Below are positions 1 to 5,734 of a stretch of DNA of 5,734 nt, in pieces. Location of the stretch: positions 1 to 5,734 of the forward strand of contig CAMWWF010000206.1 in assembly GCA_947177885.1 (NCBI GenBank), read 5' to 3'. Each line of letters starts with the position of its first letter. Within the stretch, counting starts at the first letter, position 1. The DNA is from an uncultured Lachnospiraceae bacterium (GTDB lineage: Bacteria; Bacillota_A; Clostridia; Lachnospirales; Lachnospiraceae). A model generated the notes under the pieces. That model worked only from the letters and a program-made list of their open reading frames with translations, was not told the origin of the DNA and did no database searches. The translations under genes were made by a program, and so were the position numbers.

Positions 1-546
1 GTCCAGCACCTTCTCATGCTGTCCCTTCCGCCCCCGGACCACCGGAGCCAACAGCTGAAGCTTCGTCCCCTGTCTCAAAGCCATGATCTGATCTACCATC
101 TGATCCACTGTCTGCTTCGCGATCTCCCTGCCGCAGTTGGGGCAATGGGGAATTCCGATCCTTGCATACAGCAGGCGAAAATAGTCATAGATCTCCGTCA
201 CGGTACCCACTGTAGACCGGGGATTCCGATTGGTGGATTTCTGGTCGATGGAAATGGCGGGGGAAAGTCCGTCAATCCTCTCCACATTAGGCTTCTCCAT
301 CTGCCCCAGGAACATTCTGGCATAGGAGGAAAGAGATTCCATATAGCGACGCTGTCCCTCAGCGTATATGGTATCGAAGGCAAGTGAAGACTTGCCCGAA
401 CCCGACATCCCTGTCAGAACCACGAGTTCATTTCTGGGGATATCAACATCAATATTCTTCAGATTATTTTCACAGGCGCCCCTGATCTTAATATAGCCTC
501 CCGCCCCCTGGCTTCGCGGTCTCATCTTCTTTGCTTCTTCCATCAT
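1..546 (-). CDS. uvrA: UvrABC excinuclease subunit A, N-terminal part (runs off left edge)
   Basis: UvrA is the DNA damage-recognition ATPase of nucleotide excision repair; it dimerises and loads UvrB on damaged DNA in the cytoplasm. Reading the minus strand from 546 gives 182 open codons to the window edge. Seen: an ABC-type Walker [10 protein letters not shown], at residues 46-54 (the usual UvrA form has L at the second position), preceded by the typical [11 protein letters not shown] stretch; then [20 protein letters not shown] and the signature run [20 protein letters not shown]; then the first zinc-binding pair in HCPNCG. The remaining roughly 750 residues, including both signature motifs and the second ATPase half, lie outside. 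The start is one of two tandem ATGs (546 or 543) after AGGAAG; an in-frame stop lies nine codons further upstream. About 15 residues precede the conserved core, and a later ATG at 525 cannot be excluded. It follows uvrB by 63 nt in the same direction, so co-transcription is likely. Confidence 0.96.
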   Translation of the reverse strand, partial: MMEEAKKMRPRSQGAGGYIKIRGACENNLKNIDVDIPRNELVVLTGMSGSGKSSLAFDTIYAEGQRRYMESLSSYARMFLGQMEKPNVERIDGLSPAISIDQKSTNRNPRSTVGTVTEIYDYFRLLYARIGIPHCPNCGREIAKQTVDQMVDQIMALRQGTKLQLLAPVVRGRKGQHEKVLD

Positions 547-609
547 CTTTATCTTCCTTTTCTTATTCCTTTTTTATTCTGTTTCGATTGGTATTTCCAG
601 TACATACCA

Positions 610-2598
610 TTATTCCTCCAGCATCTGCAGGTTCTTTTTCAGCTCTATCATCTTGTCACGCAGTTCTGCCGCCGCCTCGAAATTCAGATCCGCCGCCGCC
701 CTCTGCATCTTCTTCTGAACCTCCGCAATGAGCTTCTCCAGTTCCTTCCGGTTCATGGATTCGGGATCTTTCTCGAATTTCAGCTCTTCCTTCGCCACAG
801 CCCTGGAAATACTGATCAGGTCGCGGACCGCTTTCCTGATGGTCTGGGGCGTGATCCCATGCTCCTCATTGTATCTCATCTGGATCTCCCGGCGGCGGTT
901 CGTTTCCTCCAACGCGATCCGCATGGAATCCGTAATGGTATCCGCATACATGACCACCCGGCCCTCCGCGTTTCTGGCCGCCCGGCCTATGGTCTGGATC
1001 AGGGAAGTGCTGCTTCGCAGGAAGCCCTCCTTGTCCGCGTCCAAAATGGCCACCAGAGCGATTTCAGGAATATCCAGGCCCTCGCGCAGCAGATTGATGC
1101 CCACCAGCACATCAAACACATCCAGACGCATATCGCGTATGATCTCCGCCCTCTCCAGTGTATCGATATCGGAGTGCAGATATTTCACCCGCACACCCAC
1201 CTCATTCATATAATCGGTAAGATCTTCCGCCATACGCTTGGTCAGCGTGGTGATCAGTACCTTATTATGTGCCGCCACCACTCTGTTGATCTCTCCGATC
1301 AGGTCATCGATCTGTCCCTCCACAGGTCTCACGTCCACCTCCGGGTCAAGAAGGCCGGTGGGGCGGATGATCTGTTCCGTGCGCAGCAGCTCATGTGCCT
1401 CTTCATAGTCGGAGGGCGTTGCCGACACGAACATCATCTGGTCGATATGCGCCTCAAACTCCTCGAAATTCAAAGGCCGGTTATCCAGCGCCGAGGGCAG
1501 ACGAAAGCCGTACTCCACCAGAGTGTTCTTACGGGAGCGGTCCCCTGCATACATTCCCCTGATCTGGGGAATTGTCATATGGGACTCATCTATAATGATC
1601 AGGAAATCATCCCGGAAGAAATCCATCAGCGTCATGGGCGGCTCGCCGGGCTTTGAGCCGTTTAAGTGCCTGGAATAATTCTCGATACCGGAACAGAAGC
1701 CTGTCTCCCGCAGCATCTCCACATCAAAATTAGTCCTCTCGGCGATACGCTGCGCTTCGATCAGCTTGTCCTCACTTTTAAAGAAGCGCACGCGTTCCTC
1801 CATCTCTTTCTCAATATTATCACAGGCTATCCTTATCTTATCCTGAGAGACCACATAATGGGAGGCGGGAAAGACAGCAATATGCTTCAGCTCAGCGTGC
1901 ACCTTTCCGGACAGAGGTTCCACCTCCGTGATCCGGTCGATCTCATCCCCGAAGAATTCCACTCGGATAAAATAATCGCCGCCCTGCGCCGGATAAACCT
2001 CCACCACATCTCCGTGAACCCGAAAGCACCCTCTCTGCATATCCATTTCATTTCTGGTGTACTGAATATCCACCAGTTCCCGCAGAACCTGATCCCTGTC
2101 CTTGACCATGCCGGGACGCAGCGACACCACCATGTCCTGATACTCGTCAGGGCTTCCCAGACCATAGATACAGGACACGCTGGCCACCACAATCACATCC
2201 TTTCTCTCTGTCAGGGAGACAGTGGCGGAAAGCCTTAATTTATCAATCTCGTCATTGATGGCGGAATCTTTCGCGATATAAGTGTCGGAAGAAGGGACAT
2301 ACGCCTCCGGTTGGTAGTAGTCATAGTAGGACACAAAATATTCCACCGCGTTCTCAGGGAAAAATTCCTTGAACTCACCGTACAGTTGTCCGGCCAGGGT
2401 CTTATTGTGTGCTATGACCAAAGCGGGCTTGTTCAGCTGTTGGATGACGTTTGCCATAGTAAACGTCTTTCCGGAACCTGTCACGCCCAGCAAAGTCTGG
2501 AATTGATTGCCTTCCCTGAAACCTTTGACCAGGGCTTCTATGGCCTGGGGCTGGTCGCCTGTGGGCTGGTATGGGGCATGTAATTTGAACTCTGACAT
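610..2598 (-). CDS. uvrB: UvrABC excinuclease subunit B
   Basis: UvrB is the helicase-like damage-verifying subunit of nucleotide excision repair; UvrA loads it on DNA and it recruits UvrC for incision. The 662-residue product has the normal family length. Seen: the N-terminal [11 protein letters not shown] motif (residues 10-20), Walker A GVTGSGKT (38-45), the beta-hairpin that threads between DNA strands, [12 protein letters not shown] (91-102), the DEAD-like box DESH (337-340), helicase motif [10 protein letters not shown] (535-542) and the C-terminal UVR coiled-coil motif (about 619-654) that contacts UvrC. The start at 2598 is chosen because GGAGGT sits 6 nt before this ATG and the protein then begins [11 protein letters not shown], as in relatives; an ATG ten codons earlier (2628) is open but has no comparable site. 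No frameshift or missing key residue was seen. A LexA-type box about 220 nt upstream suggests SOS control. Confidence 0.98.
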   Translation of the reverse strand: MSEFKLHAPYQPTGDQPQAIEALVKGFREGNQFQTLLGVTGSGKTFTMANVIQQLNKPALVIAHNKTLAGQLYGEFKEFFPENAVEYFVSYYDYYQPEAYVPSSDTYIAKDSAINDEIDKLRLSATVSLTERKDVIVVASVSCIYGLGSPDEYQDMVVSLRPGMVKDRDQVLRELVDIQYTRNEMDMQRGCFRVHGDVVEVYPAQGGDYFIRVEFFGDEIDRITEVEPLSGKVHAELKHIAVFPASHYVVSQDKIRIACDNIEKEMEERVRFFKSEDKLIEAQRIAERTNFDVEMLRETGFCSGIENYSRHLNGSKPGEPPMTLMDFFRDDFLIIIDESHMTIPQIRGMYAGDRSRKNTLVEYGFRLPSALDNRPLNFEEFEAHIDQMMFVSATPSDYEEAHELLRTEQIIRPTGLLDPEVDVRPVEGQIDDLIGEINRVVAAHNKVLITTLTKRMAEDLTDYMNEVGVRVKYLHSDIDTLERAEIIRDMRLDVFDVLVGINLLREGLDIPEIALVAILDADKEGFLRSSTSLIQTIGRAARNAEGRVVMYADTITDSMRIALEETNRRREIQMRYNEEHGITPQTIRKAVRDLISISRAVAKEELKFEKDPESMNRKELEKLIAEVQKKMQRAAADLNFEAAAELRDKMIELKKNLQMLEE

Positions 2599-2610
2599 AT
2601 GAAAACCTCC
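2599..2610 (-). promoter_or_regulatory. uvrB ribosome binding site
   Basis: On the minus strand GGAGGT is followed by TTTCAT and then the ATG at 2598. The spacing of 6 nt is good for a Gram-positive gene and decides between this start and the in-frame ATG at 2628. Confidence 0.85.
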
Positions 2611-2782
2611 AAATTTGTGACCGGACACCCGAAGCTCTTGTTAAATAGACTTGCAAAGCCGGCAAATAATAATTAAAATAGCAGTTACACGAATGCAGGC
2701 CACAAAACTGTATTTTGGAATCTGAACAGCACTGAATAACAACAGCTAATACAAATAGTATTATCCAGTCACTTGGTTTTTC

Positions 2783-2791
2783 ATTATAACA
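2783..2791 (-). promoter_or_regulatory. Candidate extended -10 promoter for uvrB
   Basis: Read on the minus strand this is TGTTATAAT, a perfect TATAAT with the TGn extension. No good -35 is seen at 17 nt (TGTACT), which is tolerable for an extended -10 promoter. It would start transcription near 2776 and leave a leader of about 178 nt before uvrB. The placement is inferred from sequence only. Confidence 0.5.
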
Positions 2792-2820
2792 TATAAGCGT
2801 AAAAAAGTACAGAGAAAATT

Positions 2821-2834
2821 CGAACTTTTGTTCT
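2821..2834. promoter_or_regulatory. LexA/DinR-type SOS box
   Basis: The sequence CGAACTTTTGTTCT contains the perfect GAAC-N4-GTTC dyad (2822-2833) of the Gram-positive LexA operator, with the outer C kept on one side only. It lies in the divergent region between uvrB and the AraC-type regulator. uvrBA is a classical LexA regulon member in Bacillus subtilis, which makes uvrB the likely target. Relative to the best uvrB promoter seen, the box falls at about -46 to -57, further upstream than is usual for repression, so the promoter choice or the mode of action is uncertain. Confidence 0.7.
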
Positions 2835-2854
2835 GTTCTTTATATACGATGCAA

Positions 2855-2883
2855 CCTCTCTTTTTCGTGCAGAGATTGAGAGG
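2855..2883. repeat. Inverted repeat overlapping the -35 of the AraC-type gene
   Basis: CCTCTC (2855-2860) and GAGAGG (2878-2883) are exact reverse complements separated by 17 nt. The right arm overlaps the proposed -35 hexamer TTGAGA (2876-2881). It could be an operator, for example for autoregulation, but AraC-type sites are often direct rather than inverted repeats, so this is a guess from position. Confidence 0.4.
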
Positions 2884-2904
2884 AAAAATAACGAAACGTA
2901 ATAT
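2876..2904 (+). promoter_or_regulatory. Sigma-A-like promoter for the AraC-type regulator
   Basis: TTGAGA (2876-2881, one mismatch to TTGACA), a 17-nt spacer and TAATAT (2899-2904, four of six matches to TATAAT). It would start near 2911 and give a leader of about 33 nt ending in the strong AGGAGGAG ribosome binding site at 2929-2936, 7 nt before the ATG at 2944. Confidence 0.5.
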
Positions 2905-2943
2905 ATACTGGAGCTTGTTTGGAACATCAGGAGGAGTTTTATT

Positions 2944-3789
2944 ATGGAATGGATTGAAAGATTAAATGATGCAATAAGCTATATTGAAGAACATTTAACA
3001 GACGAGATCGATCATGAACAGCTTGGACAGATTGCCTGCTGCTCTTCCTATCATTTTCAGAGAATGTTCACCTATATGGCGGGGATTCCGTTATCTGAAT
3101 ATATCCGCAGGAGAAAAATGTCCCTTGCCGCCGTAGATTTACAGGGCAAAGACATAAAGATCATTGATGTGGCAGGAAAATACGGATATAATTCCCCTAC
3201 CGCATTTAACAGAGCATTTCAGTCTGTCCATGGGATTGCCCCGTCTGCCGTAAAAAATGAGGGGATATCCGTAAAATCTTTCCCCCCTGTCGTATTTAAA
3301 ATCACAGTCAAAGGAGTGGAAGAAATGAATTATCGAATTGAAACAAAAGACGCTTTCCGTATTGTAGGCGTATCTGTACCGCTGCATAAGGATATTGAAA
3401 AAAATTTTACAGTCATCCCCCCAAAGTGGCAGGAAGTATCTATGAACGGAACATTGCAGAAACTGATCGGTATGATGGACACACCGCCTATGGGAGTGCT
3501 TGGTGTCAGCACCTGTAACGACACGGAACCGTGGAGATATTATATTGCGGTATCTACTTCACAGGCCAAAAATGGCCTTGAAGAATATGTTGTACCGGCG
3601 GCTACCTGGGCAATATTTTCCGGAGAGGGCACAAATCAGTCTATCCAGGAATTGGAGCGGCGCATCGTAACAGAGTGGCTGCCGACTTCAGGGTACGAGT
3701 ACGGCAGCGCTCCCGATGTCGAGGTTTACTTAAATCCAGACCCGCAAAATGCACAATACGAAGTATGGATACCTGTGGTGAAAAAATAG
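2944..3789 (+). CDS. AraC-type transcriptional regulator with C-terminal GyrI-like effector-binding domain
   Basis: A 281-residue one-component regulator: the N-terminal domain should bind DNA and the C-terminal domain should sense a small molecule. Seen: two helix-turn-helix units, the first about residues 23-42 (DHEQLGQIACCSSYHFQRMF) and the second about 72-104, with the AraC-type pattern DVAGKYGYNSPTAFNRAF followed by HGIAPSAVK. A linker then leads to a GyrI-like/AraC effector-binding domain from about residue 128 (MNYRIETKDAFRIVGVSVPL) to the end, with the typical closing EVWIPV strand. The DNA-binding-first order is that of Rob-like and Bacillus-type AraC/GyrI fusions, which often respond to lipophilic or cationic compounds; the ligand here is unknown. 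The start is fixed by AGGAGGAG 7 nt upstream. No target such as an efflux gene is adjacent; divergent uvrB is probably unrelated. A second AGGAG-ATG pair lies inside the gene at the domain boundary. Confidence 0.93.
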   Translation: MEWIERLNDAISYIEEHLTDEIDHEQLGQIACCSSYHFQRMFTYMAGIPLSEYIRRRKMSLAAVDLQGKDIKIIDVAGKYGYNSPTAFNRAFQSVHGIAPSAVKNEGISVKSFPPVVFKITVKGVEEMNYRIETKDAFRIVGVSVPLHKDIEKNFTVIPPKWQEVSMNGTLQKLIGMMDTPPMGVLGVSTCNDTEPWRYYIAVSTSQAKNGLEEYVVPAATWAIFSGEGTNQSIQELERRIVTEWLPTSGYEYGSAPDVEVYLNPDPQNAQYEVWIPVVKK

Positions 3790-3811
3790 TTACGTATATC
3801 CGACGACTGCA

Positions 3812-3837
3812 GGGGACACCCGCTGATGGGTGTCCCT
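3812..3837 (+). terminator. Strong stem-loop after the AraC-type gene, without a U-tract
   Basis: GGGACACCC (3813-3821) and GGGTGTCCC (3828-3836) pair perfectly over 9 bp around a 6-nt loop, with a possible extra G-U pair. It begins about 23 nt after the stop codon, the right place for a terminator, but no run of T follows on either strand. It may terminate weakly, or act as a 3' end stabiliser of the transcript. Confidence 0.5.
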
Positions 3838-3889
3838 CATCCGTCAGGAAGTTTTACGACAGAAGCATTGGGAAAGCAGTAACCGTTCA

Positions 3890-3918
3890 TTAACATTTAT
3901 ATCCCTCTACACTATAAT
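3890..3918 (+). promoter_or_regulatory. Sigma-A-like promoter for blaI-blaR1
   Basis: TTAACA (3890-3895, one mismatch to TTGACA), a 17-nt spacer and a perfect TATAAT (3913-3918). The start would fall near 3925, about 30 nt before the blaI ATG. This is the best promoter match in the window. Confidence 0.75.
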
Positions 3919-3936
3919 ATACTACATCAGTAATAT
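3919..3936. promoter_or_regulatory. Candidate BlaI operator over the transcription start
   Basis: The sequence ATACTACATCAGTAATAT contains TACA-TC-AGTA (3923-3932), one mismatch from the TACA-nn-TGTA core of BlaI/MecI operators, and an imperfect dyad TACT/AGTA. It directly follows the -10 box and covers the expected start, where BlaI binding would give autorepression as known for bla and mec operons. The assignment is an inference from pattern and position. Confidence 0.5.
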
Positions 3937-3954
3937 TTTAGGAGGTAATCGCAG

Positions 3955-4338
3955 ATGAAAGTTTTACCCCAAATTTCAGAAGCTGAATTTGAAGTAATGA
4001 AAATCGTATGGAAATATGCTCCTATCAGCACAAATGAAATAACAGATCGTCTGGTCAAGACCACAACCTGGAGCCCTAAGACAATACACACACTGATCAA
4101 GCGCCTGGTGACAAAAGGCGTTCTTTCTTATGAAAAACAAAGCCGGGTATTTGTTTACACACCCCTGGTGGACGAAGCTGCGTATATAGGGCAGGAGAGC
4201 AATACCTTCCTCAACCGTTTTTATGACGGTAATATTACAGCCATGCTGTCTGCCTTTATTGACAATGACAAATTGTCAGAAGCTGACATAAATGAACTCC
4301 GCTCTCTTCTTTCCAGAAATCAAAAAGGAGGAATTTGA
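3955..4338 (+). CDS. blaI: BlaI/MecI-family transcriptional repressor
   Basis: A dimeric winged-helix repressor that, in the known family, holds beta-lactam resistance genes and its own operon off until the BlaR1 protease pathway leads to its cleavage. The 127 residues are full family length (about 123-128). Seen: the N-terminal ISEAEFEVMKIVW (7-19), the helix-turn-helix with the hallmark WSPKTIHTLIKRLVTKG (39-55), a wing with YEKQSRVFVYTPLV (59-72) and the C-terminal dimerisation helices. By alignment from memory, A100-F101 in MLSAFIDNDKLS matches the N101-F102 site cleaved in Staphylococcus aureus BlaI, so the Phe is kept. AGGAGG at 3940-3945 lies 9 nt before the ATG. It is intact and directly precedes blaR1 with a 1-nt gap, indicating translational coupling. 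No beta-lactamase is present in the window, so its targets beyond its own operon are unknown. Confidence 0.94.
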   Translation: MKVLPQISEAEFEVMKIVWKYAPISTNEITDRLVKTTTWSPKTIHTLIKRLVTKGVLSYEKQSRVFVYTPLVDEAAYIGQESNTFLNRFYDGNITAMLSAFIDNDKLSEADINELRSLLSRNQKGGI

Positions 4339-4339
4339 T

Positions 4340-5734
4340 GTGGCAGAATTTATGATCAGATTTTTGATCTGCAATATCTTTATCAGCATTATCATCGGAA
4401 TATTTCTGCTGGCCAGGCATCTGTTGAAAAATGACCTGACCAGCCGGATGCATTATAATTTATGGTTTTGGCTTATTGGCTGTTCCCTTTATTCCAGTTC
4501 AGCCAACCTGTTTTTTACGGATTTTTGCATGGTTCGGAAACCTTAAAAATGCATCCTCATCCCCCACCGGAACGGTTCTGAGCGAAGCGGCCCTCAAGTC
4601 CGCTCCGGCACTGCAAACTGGATGAATGACTTCAGTATATCCGTCAGCAAAAAGACACCCGGGACAATTGGATTGATACTGTTTATCCTGTGGTGTCTCG
4701 GTATTTTTATAATGCTTATGTTGATCGCGAAATCACTGCTCCGCTTTAACACCATAAAAAATCCGCTCTGCCATTGCAGAATCCCGCTGTCCGCAGACTA
4801 TATCGTGACTGTTTGAACGAAATGAATATAGCAAAGCCTGTTCCCGTCTACAGCACGGCATTTTTGAAATCCTCCGTCATTGCCGGATTATTGAAACCGT
4901 GTATATATCTGCCGATCCATCTGATCTCAGACCATAACGCGAATGACATAAAGTATATGCTGATGCACGAGCTTTCGCATTATAAATACAAGGATGCATT
5001 GGCTAATTATTTCATGAACCTGATCGGCGTATTATATTGGTTCAACCCATTTGTATGGTATTCACTAAAGGAAATGAAAAACGACAGGGAGGTCGCCTGC
5101 GACACTTCCGTATTAAAACTGCTTGATGAAGATGCCTATGATGATTATGGTAATACTCTGATCAACTTTACAGAAAAGGTGTCACTCACCCCATTTCCCT
5201 TTGCTTTTGAAACCAACGCGATCGGAATCAGCGGAAGTATGAGGCAAATGCAAAAACGGGTTATAAACATAGCAAATTATCATCCGGCTTCTTTCCGAAA
5301 AAAACTGCACAGTACACTCGCATATACCCTGATCGCACTTTTCCTGTTGGGAACTGCCCCGATCCTGTCCATACAGGCTGCGGAAAATAATCGCTACTAC
5401 TTTAATGAGACCAACCGCAATATCACATATATTGACTTAAGTGATGTATTTGAGGATTATAATGGCAGCTTTGTGTTAAATGATGCCGCCGAAGATTCAT
5501 GGCAGATCTATAACAAGGACTATGCCACTGCACGTATATCCCCGGCTTCCACCTTTAAAATTTACAGCGCTTTATTCGGTCTGGAGTCCGGGATCATAAC
5601 ACCCGAACGATCACTGATTCCATGGGACGGACAGAATCACATGTATGACTTATGGAATGCTGATCAGACACTGAAAGCCGCCATGCATAATTCCGTCACA
5701 TGGTATTTCCAGGCGCTTGACCGGCAGACAGGCA
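4340..5734 (+). pseudogene. blaR1: BlaR1/MecR1-type beta-lactam sensor-protease, frameshifted (runs off right edge)
   Basis: BlaR1 is a membrane protein: an outside penicillin-binding domain is acylated by beta-lactams and triggers a cytoplasmic zinc protease (M56 family), leading to loss of BlaI. Translation would start at GTG 4340, 8 nt after AGGAGG (4326-4331); the ATG at 4338 meets a stop after five codons. The family-like protein is split over frames: 4340 to about 4469 (first membrane helix, then RMHYNLWF), about 4470-4606 (GLLAVPFIP to KSAP), about 4607-4761 (GTANWMNDF, a further membrane helix, RFNTIK) and about 4762 to the edge. The start frame stops at 4544-4546. The last segment is open and keeps the zinc motif HELSH (4966-4980), the third ligand region NDREVACD (Glu codon 5089-5091), a membrane helix (about 5323-5380), the acylated-serine motif STFK (5548-5559) and SVT (5692-5700). 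No ribosome binding site for restart was found. It is either a decaying gene or a sequence with errors. Confidence 0.88.

Noticed and set aside
590..608. GGTAT-N9-ATACC inverted repeat between uvrB and uvrA
   Set aside because: Only 5 bp, with a long loop and no T-run; too weak to call a terminator or operator.
728..2238. Long plus-strand open frames opposite uvrB (728-1213, 859-1656, 1666-2238)
   Set aside because: Antisense shadows of a highly conserved uvrB; the translations resemble no known family and have no supporting start sites.
2599..2628. Ten-codon upstream extension of uvrB to the ATG at 2628
   Set aside because: It lacks a good ribosome binding site, overlaps the GGAGGT of the internal ATG, and relatives begin at about the [11 protein letters not shown] position.
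3139..3893. Short open frames over the AraC-type gene on both strands (3139-3387, 3330-3524, 3675-3893)
   Set aside because: They overlap a convincing full-length gene in other frames and lack ribosome binding sites.
4292..4339. ATG at 4292 as start of the first blaR1 segment
   Set aside because: It lies inside blaI without a suitable ribosome binding site; the GTG at 4340, 8 nt after AGGAGG, fits BlaR1 N-termini.
4622..4816. Separate 64-residue gene starting MNDFSISVSKK
   Set aside because: It is the middle fragment of the frameshifted blaR1 and has no ribosome binding site.
1..5734. Search for tRNA, rRNA, CRISPR array, insertion sequence or attachment site
   Set aside because: No repeat-spacer pattern, transposase-like frame, terminal repeat pair or tRNA-like fold was recognised.

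Overview
The window looks like a chromosomal segment from a low-to-mid G+C Gram-positive anaerobe of the Clostridia, most likely Lachnospiraceae-like. The reasons are the strong AGGAGG-type ribosome binding sites, the linked uvrB-uvrA pair, a Gram-positive GAAC-N4-GTTC LexA-type box, and a BlaI/BlaR1 pair of the clostridial type. This placement is inferred from family recognition, not from a search.

Left half (1-2598, minus strand): the nucleotide excision repair genes uvrB (complete, 662 codons) and uvrA (first 182 codons only, running off the left edge), transcribed right to left with a 63-nt gap. Residues of the Walker A, beta-hairpin, DESH, motif VI and UVR elements are all in place. Upstream, a 345-nt divergent intergenic region (2599-2943) holds an extended -10 promoter pointing to uvrB, a LexA/DinR-type SOS box, a separate sigma-A-like promoter pointing right, and several inverted repeats.

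Right half (2944-5734, plus strand): first, a one-component regulator with an AraC-type DNA-binding domain fused to a C-terminal GyrI-like effector-binding domain (281 aa), followed by a strong stem-loop. Then a beta-lactam-responsive regulatory pair: blaI (127 aa repressor, with a good promoter and a BlaI-like operator over the expected transcription start) and blaR1 (membrane sensor-protease, running off the right edge). This half is visibly more A+T-rich than uvrAB.

The most notable observation is that blaR1 is broken. Its family-typical protein can be read only by stitching four segments in three frames, with breaks at about 4466-4472, 4604-4607 and 4756-4761. After the last break the metalloprotease and penicillin-sensor parts stay open to the window end with all key motifs. 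The repressor gene just upstream is intact. If the breaks are real rather than sequence errors, the cell has an intact BlaI without this sensor to inactivate it, so its targets may be permanently repressed or controlled by another BlaR1. No beta-lactamase or other obvious target gene lies in the window. I see no clearly undescribed system, no RNA gene, mobile element or CRISPR array.
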